Assembly: GCA_021153985.1 (NCBI GenBank)
Contig: JAJKJM010000083.1
Span: 1-64,000 of the forward strand
Length of the DNA stretch: 64,000 nucleotides
Reading direction: 5' to 3'
DNA from: Polaromonas sp.
Lineage (GTDB): Bacteria; Pseudomonadota; Gammaproteobacteria; Burkholderiales; Burkholderiaceae_C
This document shows positions 49,741 to 57,566 of this stretch, one piece after another; within the stretch, counting starts at the first letter, position 1, and every line of letters begins with the position of its first letter. The position numbers were made by a program, and so were the translations under genes. The notes beneath the pieces are model-generated. The model was not told the origin of the DNA and did not search any database. It saw only the letters and a list, made by a program, of their open reading frames with translations.

Positions 49741-50550
49741 ATGAGCATCACACCCAAGATTGATTTCACCGCCGCGTTGTCAGGCCTTTTTGACCTGCGC
49801 GGCAAAACCGCTTATGTGCCCGGTGGCTATGGCGGCATTGGCGAAGCCATTGCCTGGGGCCTGGCGATGGCGGGCGCGCGGGTGGCGGTATCGGGCCGCG
49901 ATGAAGCCAGGGCCGAGGCAGTGGCCGCGGCGCTGCGCGCGGCGGGACACGAAGCCATGGGCCTGGCCATGGACGCGCATTCGGTGCCGCAGATGCAGGC
50001 TTCCGTCGACGCGGTGGCGGGGCAATGGGGCGGCCTCGACATTTTGATGAACTGCGTCGGCATGCAGCGCGAGCAGGGCTTGCTGGAGGTGACCGAAGAA
50101 GCATTTGACGAAGTGCTGCAGGTCAACCTCAAGGCCGCCATGTTCCTTGCGCAGGCTGTGGCTAAAAAACAGATTGAAGGCGGCAGGGGCGGGGCGCAGG
50201 TGCATCTGCTCTCGGTGCGTGCGCAACTGGGCTTGCGCGGCCGCGGCTACTCGGCCTACAGCAGCAGCAAGGGTGGGCTGGTCATGTTGATCCGCCAGCA
50301 TGCGAGTGAACTGGCGCCACATGGCATCACCGTCAACGGCATTGCACCCACGGTGGTGCAGACCGAGATGGCGCGCCACTGGCTGGAGAACCCCGAGACG
50401 CGCAAACAGGTGCTGGAGCGCATTCCGCTGGGCCGTGTGGCCGACCCGCAGGACGTGGCCGGTGCGGCGGTGTTTTTTGCGGCGCCCGCGTCGCGCTTCG
50501 TCACCGGGCAAGTGCTATACCTCGACGGCGGAATTACCGCGACCCAGTAA
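49741..50550 (+). CDS. SDR-family dehydrogenase, second copy
   Basis: The 269-aa protein has the classical layout but a PGGYGGIGEAIAWGLAMAG nucleotide motif (GGYGGIG instead of TGxxxGIG). It keeps the NCVG segment, Ser in LLSVRAQLG and catalytic Tyr-x3-Lys in YSAYSSSKGG. It resembles gluconate 5-dehydrogenase and related sugar-acid reductases. Its last 17 bases overlap the 3' end of the convergent aminotransferase gene. It may work in the same pathway as the SDR at 48932. Confidence 0.9.
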   Translation: MSITPKIDFTAALSGLFDLRGKTAYVPGGYGGIGEAIAWGLAMAGARVAVSGRDEARAEAVAAALRAAGHEAMGLAMDAHSVPQMQASVDAVAGQWGGLDILMNCVGMQREQGLLEVTEEAFDEVLQVNLKAAMFLAQAVAKKQIEGGRGGAQVHLLSVRAQLGLRGRGYSAYSSSKGGLVMLIRQHASELAPHGITVNGIAPTVVQTEMARHWLENPETRKQVLERIPLGRVADPQDVAGAAVFFAAPASRFVTGQVLYLDGGITATQ

Positions 50551-51739
50551 CCCCGCTCGCCAGTGCCGCGACGGCATGTTGCACGCCGCCGCTGCCTATG
50601 GGAATGCCCTGCACCCGCAGGGCGGCTTCCACGCCGGCCAGGCAGCCCAGGATCATCGCCGGGTTCATGTCGCCCAGATGGCCGATGCGGAAGGTTCTTC
50701 CCGCCAACGGGCCCAGTCCGCCTGCAATCGCCACCTGAAATTGTTCGCGCGCAACCGTGCGCAAGGCTTCGGGGTCAATGCCGGCGCCGACGGACACCGT
50801 CGTGACCGAAACCGATCGCGCCGCCGGCTCACGCACAAAAAGCGACAGCGCACCGCCTTCACTCCAGGCGTCAACAGCGGCGTGCACCGCACTGGCGATC
50901 AACTGGTGGCGTGCGATGACCTCTTCGACGCCCTCATGAAAAATCAGTCCCAGCGCGGCCTCCAGGCCGAAGAGCAGGCTTTGCGGCGGCGTGCCGCAGA
51001 ACTTGCGGTAGCAAAGCGGGCTTTGCCGCCTCGCCCAGTCCCAATAAAACCGGGGTGAAGGATTGGCGGCGGCTACTTTCATCGCGGTGGCGTCCGCAGC
51101 CACAAAGGCCAGGCCCGGCGGCACCATCAGGCCTTTTTGCGACGCGCCCAGCACCACGTTGGCGCCCAGGCCGTCCATGGCAAACGGCGCCGCGCCCAAT
51201 GAGGCCACCACGTCCACCACCAGCAATGCAGGGTGTGCCGTGGCATCGAGCACCTGCCTGATTCGGGCTGGGTCGCTGGTCATGCCGCTGGCGGTGTCGG
51301 TGTGCACCACAAACACGGCCACGATGGCGTGTGCGGTGTCAGCGCGCAGCGCGGCTTCCAGGGCCGGCACGTCAATCGGGTAGCCTTCGCGCCAGGCCGT
51401 GCGGATGACGGCTGCGCCCATGGCCTCGGCCTGTATAGCCCAGGATTCGGAGAAGTGCCCCGTGCCCGCGATCAGCACCTGCTGCCCGGGCGCCAGCAGG
51501 TTGGCGATCACCGCCTCCCACGCGCCGTGGCCGTTGCAGGCGTACATGAAGACATCGGCCCTGGCCGTTTGCAGCAGTGCTTTAAGGCCGTTCTCGCAGG
51601 ACTGGATCACGCTATCGAGCCGGGGATCGGCCAGGTCCATGGGTTGGCGCCGCATCGCGTCCATGACCTCGTCAGGTACCCGCGTCGGCCCAGGTGAGTG
51701 AAGGAAGCGATGGCCGGGGATGCGTTTGTGGGGCGTCAT
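50534..51739 (-). CDS. Class V aminotransferase (alanine/serine-glyoxylate type)
   Basis: The 401-aa PLP enzyme starts FLHSPGPTRVPDEVMDAM, the fold-type I class V start. The internal-aldimine lysine lies in VLGASQKGLMVPPG. GHGAWEAVIANLLAPG and the FRIGHLGDMNPAMILGCLAGVEAAL end match alanine-glyoxylate and serine-glyoxylate aminotransferases. It probably transfers an amino group to glyoxylate or a similar 2-oxo acid. It is upstream-coupled to nothing and starts ten bases before the stop of the DMT gene region (51749). The 3' end overlaps the SDR gene by 17 bases. Confidence 0.9.
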   Translation of the reverse strand: MTPHKRIPGHRFLHSPGPTRVPDEVMDAMRRQPMDLADPRLDSVIQSCENGLKALLQTARADVFMYACNGHGAWEAVIANLLAPGQQVLIAGTGHFSESWAIQAEAMGAAVIRTAWREGYPIDVPALEAALRADTAHAIVAVFVVHTDTASGMTSDPARIRQVLDATAHPALLVVDVVASLGAAPFAMDGLGANVVLGASQKGLMVPPGLAFVAADATAMKVAAANPSPRFYWDWARRQSPLCYRKFCGTPPQSLLFGLEAALGLIFHEGVEEVIARHQLIASAVHAAVDAWSEGGALSLFVREPAARSVSVTTVSVGAGIDPEALRTVAREQFQVAIAGGLGPLAGRTFRIGHLGDMNPAMILGCLAGVEAALRVQGIPIGSGGVQHAVAALASGVTGSR

Positions 51740-51748
51740 GCTGAAAAA

Positions 51749-52648
51749 TTATGCGCTTGCCGGCTTGCGGTTGACCAGCACAATGCCAGCCGCCACCGTG
51801 GCCAACGCCACCAGCAAGCCGGTGGTGACGCTTTCCTTGAGCCACAGCGCGCCGAAGAGCAGCGCAAACAGCGGGGTGAAAAACACGAAGACCGAAATCT
51901 TCGTTGCAGGATAGCGCCCCAGCATCCACATCCAGAGCAGGTAGCTTGCAAAGGCGCCTATGACAGTCTGCAGCAGCAGGGAGGTGACGGCAAAGGGGCT
52001 GAAGTGCCACGACCACTGCTCGCCCAGGTACAGAGACAAGAACGGGAAAACGGCGGCGCTGACGGCCAGTTGGTAGAAGAGCAACTTCTCTGCGGAAATG
52101 CTGACCAGTCTGGTCGCCCGGATCACCACCGTGGTCAAGCCCCACAACATGCCGGCGGCCAGTGCCAGCAGGTCACCGCGCGCTGTTGACGCGTGGTCTC
52201 CGGTGAAGCCTTCGCGCAAGGCAAACACCACGGCGGCAAAAGCGCACAGCAGGCCCACCCATTGCAGCCCGCGCAGCCGTTCGGACTTGACCCACAGCGG
52301 CACCAGCAGCGCGACCCAGAAGGGCGAGGTGTACAAAAACACGGTGAGGCGCGAGGCGCTGGTGTACTGCAGCCCCACATAAATGCAGGCAAACTCTGCG
52401 CCGAAAAGAGCGCCTGCCAGCAGGCCGGCCTTGAGCGACCCATCACCGCGGAACAGCGGAATTTTTCGCCACAGGCACCAGAGCCACAGCAGGAACGTGG
52501 CGCCTACCAGCCGCAGCGAAGCCTGGAACATGGGCGGAATCTCGCTGATGGTGGCTTTGATCAACACCTGCTGCAGGCCCCAGAACAGGCAGCAGCCCAG
52601 CAGCAGTGTCATGGCGAGGGTGTCGAGATGGGTCTTGCGTGAAGTCAT
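51749..52648 (-). CDS. EamA/DMT-family transporter
   Basis: The 299-aa membrane protein has ten predicted hydrophobic helices in two EamA repeats: LLLGCCLFWGLQQVLIKATISEIPPMFQASLRLVGATFLLW and LLALAAGMLWGLTTVVIRATR. It is a drug/metabolite exporter of unknown substrate. It stands ten bases upstream of the aminotransferase gene on the same strand, so the two probably form an operon, which hints at export of an amino acid or related product. Divergent from a LysR gene. Confidence 0.9.
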   Translation of the reverse strand: MTSRKTHLDTLAMTLLLGCCLFWGLQQVLIKATISEIPPMFQASLRLVGATFLLWLWCLWRKIPLFRGDGSLKAGLLAGALFGAEFACIYVGLQYTSASRLTVFLYTSPFWVALLVPLWVKSERLRGLQWVGLLCAFAAVVFALREGFTGDHASTARGDLLALAAGMLWGLTTVVIRATRLVSISAEKLLFYQLAVSAAVFPFLSLYLGEQWSWHFSPFAVTSLLLQTVIGAFASYLLWMWMLGRYPATKISVFVFFTPLFALLFGALWLKESVTTGLLVALATVAAGIVLVNRKPASA

Positions 52649-52724
52649 TGAGAGTGATGGTAACGAGGTCGGGCGCAGGCTGCAGGCGATACCATCGCAT
52701 CATTTCCCCGAACGAGGTGCTGCC

Positions 52725-53618
52725 GTGGACCACAAATGGCTGGAAGACTTCATTGCCCTGGCTCGTGAGCGCAGCTTTTCGCGCGCGGCGGAGCTCCGTC
52801 ATGTGACGCAGCCGCAGTTTTCGCGCCGTGTGCGGGCGCTGGAGTTGTGGGCGGGCGCTGACCTGGTCAACCGGGCAGTGGTGCCGCTGGCGCTCACCGC
52901 TGCGGGGGAAGAACTGTTGCCTGTGGCGCGCCGCGCCGTGGCCGGCCTGAACGACGTGCGCGCCCGCATCCGCCATGCGCAGGGTGGCCTCGACTGGGTC
53001 ACGCTGGCCACCGGCCGCACGCTGTCGCGCACCACCGTGCCCACATGGCTGGCGCGCGTCAAGCGCGGCGCCGGCGAATTCCGCCTGCGCATCCTGACGG
53101 GCTCCATCCATGAAGGCGCCACGGCGCTGGAGCAGGGGGCGGCCGACTTCCTGTTGTCTTTCACGCATCCGCGCCTGCCTATGCTGCTGGACGACCAGAC
53201 CTTTGAGGGACTGACGCTGGGCACTGACGAACTGGTCGCCGTGAGCGCCCCACGCCCCGACGGGCAGGCGCTGCACGCCTTGCCCGGTACAGCGCGCGAG
53301 CCGGTGTGTGTGCTGGGCTATGCGCCTACGCTGGCGCTCAGCCAGATCCTGCAAGACGGGCTGAGCCGCGACTCGCGTGAGCTGTTCCTGCACACGGTGA
53401 CCGAGTCGGACTTCGCCGAATCCCTGCATGAGCAGGCCTTGCAAGGCGTGGGCCTGGCGTGGTTGCCGCGGGGGCTTGTGGGTGACGACCTGCGCAGCGG
53501 CCGGCTGGTGGCGGCCGACCCGCAGGCAGGCGCCGTGCGCTTTGAGATCCGCCTCTACCGTAACCGCAGCCCGCGTAGCGAACTGATGCAGCGCATCTGG
53601 GCTGCCAGCAGCGCCTGA
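52725..53618 (+). CDS. LysR-family transcriptional regulator
   Basis: The 297-aa protein begins VDHKWLEDFIALARERSFSRAAELRHVTQPQFSRRVRALELWAGADLVNR, a LysR winged helix, with ligand domain motifs WLARVKRGAGEFRLRILTGSIHEG and GVGLAWLPRGLVGDDL. The start is GTG 52725, supported by GAGG (52715-52718) upstream and by the normal N-terminus; the open frame upstream lacks a start nearby. It lies between a divergent EamA gene and a downstream TTT receptor, either of which may be its target. The inducer is unknown. Confidence 0.9.
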   Translation: MDHKWLEDFIALARERSFSRAAELRHVTQPQFSRRVRALELWAGADLVNRAVVPLALTAAGEELLPVARRAVAGLNDVRARIRHAQGGLDWVTLATGRTLSRTTVPTWLARVKRGAGEFRLRILTGSIHEGATALEQGAADFLLSFTHPRLPMLLDDQTFEGLTLGTDELVAVSAPRPDGQALHALPGTAREPVCVLGYAPTLALSQILQDGLSRDSRELFLHTVTESDFAESLHEQALQGVGLAWLPRGLVGDDLRSGRLVAADPQAGAVRFEIRLYRNRSPRSELMQRIWAASSA

Positions 53619-53624
53619 GCGAAC

Positions 53625-53656
53625 ATGCGCATGCGCCCATGCGTGATGCGCATGCG
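53625..53656. promoter_or_regulatory. Two ATGCGCATGCG boxes with 21-bp period
   Basis: Two identical 11-base boxes (53625-53635 and 53646-53656) lie in the gap between the LysR stop and the receptor start, 21 bases apart, about two helical turns. The outer parts can also fold as a 9-bp hairpin (53628-53636 with 53648-53656). Operator or terminator, not decided. Confidence 0.4.
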
Positions 53657-53704
53657 GCCTGCGGGATCGATTCATAGACTGGCTCCACCCACAAGGAGAC
53701 TGTC

Positions 53705-54721
53705 ATGCCCGCTCAATTTTCATCCTGCTACACCCGCCTCGGCCGCGCCGCGCGCGCAGCCGCAACCACCTTCCTGGCGCTGTTGGCCCTGTCAACCGCG
53801 CAGGCCCAGAGCTGGCCTTCGGCCAGGCCGATCTCGCTGGTGGTGGGCTATCCCGCCGGCGGCAGCGTCGACCTGGTGGCACGCATCATCGCCGAGCCGC
53901 TGGCCAAGCGCCTGGGCACGCCGGTGGTTGTTGAAAATGTCGGCGGCGCCGGCGGCACCATAGGCGCCCAGAAAGTGGTGAGTGCCAACCCCGACGGGTA
54001 CACGCTGCTGCTGGGTTCGGGCAGCGAAATCTCGATTGCCAAACTGTTCAATGCCGCGGTCAAATACAACGGTGAAACCGACCTGAGCCCGGTCGGGCTG
54101 ATAGGCGTCACGCCCATGGTGTTTGTGACCAACGCCAAGACCGGCGTCAAAACCATTGAAGAGGCCATTGCGAAATCCAAACGCGAACGCAACCAGCTGA
54201 GCTTTGCTTCCTCGGGCATAGGCACGCCGCTGCATGTGTCGGGCGAGCTGATCAACCTGATGGCCGGCACGACCTTTCGCCATGTGCCGTATCGCGGCGC
54301 AGGGCAGCAGTTGCAGGACTTGCTGGGCGGCAATATCGAGTTCAGCGTTTCGGTGCTGTCCTCCGCACTGCCCCACATCGAATCCGGCAAGATGATTCCG
54401 CTGGGCGTCACCACGCCCACACGTTCGCGCGCCGCGCCGCAAATCCCGGCACTTGGCGAGAACCCCAGGCTCAAGGGTTACGACATGAACGTCTGGTTCG
54501 GTCTCTTTGGTCCCGCCAAGCTGCCGGCGCCTATGGTCGCGCGCCTGAACAAGGAGCTCAACGAAATCCTGCGCGAAGAAGCCACATGGCAAAAGCTGCA
54601 GAAAGCCGGCATCTCCAATGACGGCGGCACGCCACAGGCGCTCACGGCCTTTATCCGGGCTGAGACCCAGCGCGTGCGCAACGTGGTCAACAAGGCAGTG
54701 AGCACCGGGGCGGCCAGCTGA
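53705..54721 (+). CDS. Bug/TctC-family substrate-binding protein
   Basis: The 338-aa periplasmic receptor has a signal peptide (FLALLALSTAQA-QSWPSARPISLVVGYPAGGSVD), followed by the Bug motifs VENVGGAGGTIGAQKV and VPYRGAGQQLQDLLGGNIE. It should bind a carboxylate or N-acyl compound. Its stop overlaps the start of the deacylase-like gene by one base, so the two are co-translated. No TctA/TctB genes are nearby. Confidence 0.93.
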   Translation: MPAQFSSCYTRLGRAARAAATTFLALLALSTAQAQSWPSARPISLVVGYPAGGSVDLVARIIAEPLAKRLGTPVVVENVGGAGGTIGAQKVVSANPDGYTLLLGSGSEISIAKLFNAAVKYNGETDLSPVGLIGVTPMVFVTNAKTGVKTIEEAIAKSKRERNQLSFASSGIGTPLHVSGELINLMAGTTFRHVPYRGAGQQLQDLLGGNIEFSVSVLSSALPHIESGKMIPLGVTTPTRSRAAPQIPALGENPRLKGYDMNVWFGLFGPAKLPAPMVARLNKELNEILREEATWQKLQKAGISNDGGTPQALTAFIRAETQRVRNVVNKAVSTGAAS

Positions 54722-55665
54722 TGCACCATCCGGTCAATACCCTGCCTCCCAATCTGGCGGGCTGGTCAAGTTCGTCAACGGGCGTGGACCATGTGCATGA
54801 GCGAGTTGGCGTAGCCGCTGGCCCTGAGATTCTGGTAACGGCCTTGGTGCACGGCAACGAGTATTCGGGCGCGATCGCGCTGGCCGAGTTGCTCGCCAGC
54901 GGCTGGGCGCCGGCCTGCGGCAGGGTCACCCTGGCGTTTTGCAACGTGGCCGCGTTTGAGCGCTTCAATCCTGCCCAGCCAGATGCTTCCCGCTTTATCG
55001 ACGAAGACTTCAACCGGCTTTGGGCGGCCGAGGTGCTTGACGGTCCGCGCCGCAGCGCCGAACTGGACCGCGCGCGGCAGCTGCGGCCTTTTGTCGACCG
55101 TGCGTCGCACTTGCTGGACCTGCATTCCATGCATGAGCCTTGCATGCCTTTGCTGGTGACCGGCACATTGGCGCGCAATATCGCGTTTGCCCAGGCGCTG
55201 GGGACCGCGTCGCAGGTGGTGGTGGACGGGGGCCATGCCGATGGTGTCCGGATGCGCGACTATGGCGAGTTTGCGGAGGCTGCGGGGAGCCGTATTGCGC
55301 TGCTGCTGGAAGCCGGCCAGCACTGGGACCCGCACGCCGTCGGTGCGGCACGCGATACGCTCATGCGCTTTCTCGTGCTCGCCGGGGCATTGGCCCGCAG
55401 CCAGGTTCCTGGCGGCTGGCTGCTGCCGGACCGGCAGCCTCCCGCGCCGATTGTGGTGACCGATCGTGTGGTGGCAGCCTCCACGGATTTCCGGTTTGTT
55501 GATCACTTCACCGGCGGAGAAACCATTGCCAGGGCGGGAACCGTGATTGCCACGGACGCGGGCCGGGAGATCACCACGCCTTATGACGACTGTGTACTGG
55601 TCATGCCCTCGGTGCGGCAACTGCGCCCAGGCGTCACCACGGTGCGGCTGGGCCGGCGGGCTTGA
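54721..55665 (+). CDS. Succinylglutamate desuccinylase/aspartoacylase-family zinc hydrolase
   Basis: The 314-aa protein has the Zn-binding VHGNEYSGAIALAEL (H-x-x-E) and the second part DLHSMHEP, as in aspartoacylase/AstE proteins. FIDEDFNRLW and LLLEAGQHWDPHAV are also characteristic. It probably removes an acyl group from an N-acyl amino acid. It is coupled to the TTT receptor, suggesting uptake and deacylation of the same compound. The rest of the C-terminal domain is beta-rich. Confidence 0.88.
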   Translation: MHHPVNTLPPNLAGWSSSSTGVDHVHERVGVAAGPEILVTALVHGNEYSGAIALAELLASGWAPACGRVTLAFCNVAAFERFNPAQPDASRFIDEDFNRLWAAEVLDGPRRSAELDRARQLRPFVDRASHLLDLHSMHEPCMPLLVTGTLARNIAFAQALGTASQVVVDGGHADGVRMRDYGEFAEAAGSRIALLLEAGQHWDPHAVGAARDTLMRFLVLAGALARSQVPGGWLLPDRQPPAPIVVTDRVVAASTDFRFVDHFTGGETIARAGTVIATDAGREITTPYDDCVLVMPSVRQLRPGVTTVRLGRRA

Positions 55666-55689
55666 ACACGGCCCGCTTCGGGGGCGTCG

Positions 55690-56208
55690 TTACAGCGGAT
55701 GCTCGGTATAAAACTTGCCGCCATGGAACAGCAGCGGCGCCGCGCCGGTACGGTGGGTGCAGCGCTCTACCTCGCCCACAAAAATCACATGGTCGCCCTC
55801 TTCGTAGCGGCTGCGGTTGAAGCATTCAAAGCTGGCAGCCGCGCCGTCGAGCAGCGGTGCGCCGCTCGCGCCCTCGGTATAGGACACACCCTCCCAGCGG
55901 TCTGCGCGGCCGCTGGCAAAACGCTCCGCCAGGTCTTTCTGGTCGGCCGCGAGAATGTTGATCGCATAGTGTGAGCCGGTGCTGAGCGCGGGCATCGAGC
56001 CCGCGGCCTGCGCCAGGCTCCAGAGCACCAGGGGCGGCTGCAGCGATACCGAATTGAAGGAATTGGCGGTCAGCCCGACCAGCACGCCTGCGGGTGTGCG
56101 CGCGGTGACGATGGTGACCCCGGTGGCGAACATCGCCAGCGACGCCCGGAATTCCCGCTGTGAAAAGCTGGGGCGGCTCGCTTGGCGAGGGATGGCAGGG
56201 GTCGGCAT
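55690..56208 (-). CDS. Flavin reductase-domain protein
   Basis: The 172-aa protein has the flavin reductase-like fold: FRASLAMFATGVTIVTARTPAGVLVGLTANSFNSVSLQPPLVLWSLA and NILAADQKDLAERFASGRADRWEGVSYTEGASGAPLLDGAAASFEC, and the closing EEGDHVIFVGEVERC. It supplies reduced flavin (FMNH2 or FADH2) to a monooxygenase, none of which is adjacent. The length is usual. It is convergent with the deacylase gene. Confidence 0.93.
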   Translation of the reverse strand: MPTPAIPRQASRPSFSQREFRASLAMFATGVTIVTARTPAGVLVGLTANSFNSVSLQPPLVLWSLAQAAGSMPALSTGSHYAINILAADQKDLAERFASGRADRWEGVSYTEGASGAPLLDGAAASFECFNRSRYEEGDHVIFVGEVERCTHRTGAAPLLFHGGKFYTEHPL

Positions 56209-56274
56209 AGAAGGCTAATTTAACTGAAGCGGTCCCGGCCCACCCGCGGCAGGGTCTAGGCCGTTCTCTTTGCC

Positions 56275-57168
56275 ATGGCGGTTAAACTCGCGGGCATGCC
56301 GCTGCCTCGCTCCGTCCACGGATTATTTGCTATCTATTTAATAGCTACTAACGCTTATGCCAATTCGCCTTGCGCCGAATATGCCGCAAAACTTCCGAAT
56401 GTGAAGCGGGACCTGTGCGAAGCGGCCCAGCTGCAACCGGCGGGGCCGCGTTCGGTCAACGGGCAGGCGCTTTGGGTGCGCGACATCAAACCGGAAAACG
56501 CCACGTTGCGCGTGCTGGTGGTGGGTGCGATCCACGGTGACGAGTTGTCCTCCGGCGCGGTGGCGCTGCACTGGATCCAGTTCGCGGCGCAGCCTCCGCT
56601 GGATGCGCCCCAGGTAATTCACTGGCGCTTTGTGCCGGTGCTTAACCCCGACGGTGTTCTCGCCCGGCCGCCGCGCCGCGTCAACGCGCGTGGCGTCGAT
56701 TTGAACCGCAACTTTCCCACGCCCAACTGGGAGCGCGATGCCAAGGTCTATTGGGAAAAACGCACCGGCAAAGACCCGCGCCGTTTTCCCGGACCCAAGC
56801 CGCTGTCCGAACCCGAATCGCGCTTTTTGCATGAGCAGATGCAAAGCTTCAAGCCCCAGCTCATCGTCAGCATCCATGCGCCGTATGGCGTGCTCGACTT
56901 TGACGGGCCGTCTGTTCCGCCCTCCAGGCTGGGGCGCCTGTATCTTGACCAGGTAGGCATCTTCCCGGGCTCACTGGGCAATTACGGCGGCATCCACAAA
57001 GGGGTGCCGGTCGTGACCATCGAGTTGCCCAACTCCACCCGCACGCCGCTGGACGCCGAGATGCGCCAGATGTGGCTGGATCTTTTGCGCTGGGTGAACG
57101 AGAAGGTGGCGGTGCAGGGCGGCGTTGCCCCAGGCGTGCCGGCGGCAACATCGCATCGCGCGCCCTGA
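56275..57168 (+). CDS. M14-family zinc peptidase (MpaA-like) with repeat-derived signal peptide
   Basis: The 297-aa protein has an M14-type catalytic domain: GAIHGDELSSG (His and Glu zinc ligands), DGVLARPPRRVNARGVDLNRNFPTPNW, SIHAP (third ligand) and VVTIELPNSTR (catalytic Glu). It is closest to murein peptide amidase A-like enzymes that act on cell-wall peptides. The signal-peptide core GLFAIYLIATNAYAN (residues 16-30) is encoded by a fragment of the interspersed repeat. An ATG at 56296 is an alternative start. It is an isolated gene. Confidence 0.88.
   Translation: MAVKLAGMPLPRSVHGLFAIYLIATNAYANSPCAEYAAKLPNVKRDLCEAAQLQPAGPRSVNGQALWVRDIKPENATLRVLVVGAIHGDELSSGAVALHWIQFAAQPPLDAPQVIHWRFVPVLNPDGVLARPPRRVNARGVDLNRNFPTPNWERDAKVYWEKRTGKDPRRFPGPKPLSEPESRFLHEQMQSFKPQLIVSIHAPYGVLDFDGPSVPPSRLGRLYLDQVGIFPGSLGNYGGIHKGVPVVTIELPNSTRTPLDAEMRQMWLDLLRWVNEKVAVQGGVAPGVPAATSHRAP
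56326..56371. repeat. Interspersed repeat fragment G, coding for a signal-peptide core
   Basis: The segment tttgctatctatttaatagctactaacgcttatgcc matches the first half of the repeat, with its TTGCTATnnnnTTAATAGCT order and TAGCGC/TAACGC core. It lies inside the M14-type gene. The match to copies B and D covers only the first half of the element. Confidence 0.5.
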
Positions 57169-57203
57169 CCTGCGGCCAAGCCGGGCCGGAGCGTTAGCGC
57201 TCT

Positions 57204-57506
57204 TTAGAGTTTTTTGTAGGCGCGGTCCATCTCCACGCTTTTGCTGGTGTCTTTCACGCCGCGCTTCACATCCTGGCCTGCTTGCTCAACAACGGGGTTG
57301 GGCTTGCTGTTGGTCATGTCGACGGCCTGGTCGCGATCATGCGGCAATTCCAGGCTGGCTTCGACGGCACCGTCCTTCATCGTGTCCTGCTGCCCTGGCC
57401 GGGAGCGCTGCACGCGCGGTTCTTTGGCCGGCATGCCTTTGCCGGCTGGAGGGGAGGCCGCTTGCGTGGTGTTGTTCAGGGATGTGTTTTTCCGGGTCAT
57501 GCGCAC
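57204..57506 (-). CDS. Small hydrophilic hypothetical protein
   Basis: I do not recognise a named family. The 100-aa basic protein starts MRMTRKNTSLNNTTQAASPPAGKG and ends DVKRGVKDTSKSVEMDRAYKKL. The C-terminal DVKRGxKDTxxxxxMDxAYKKL pattern is one I recall in other Burkholderiales as a short conserved hypothetical protein. It has no signal or membrane helix and is likely disordered in the first half. An ATG two codons in (57500) is also possible. Confidence 0.7.
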   Translation of the reverse strand: MRMTRKNTSLNNTTQAASPPAGKGMPAKEPRVQRSRPGQQDTMKDGAVEASLELPHDRDQAVDMTNSKPNPVVEQAGQDVKRGVKDTSKSVEMDRAYKKL

Positions 57507-57566
57507 ACTCTGCGCTTGCTGCCGGCGGGCCCCTGTCAGCCCGTCAACGCAGGGCCTGTAGGAAAT

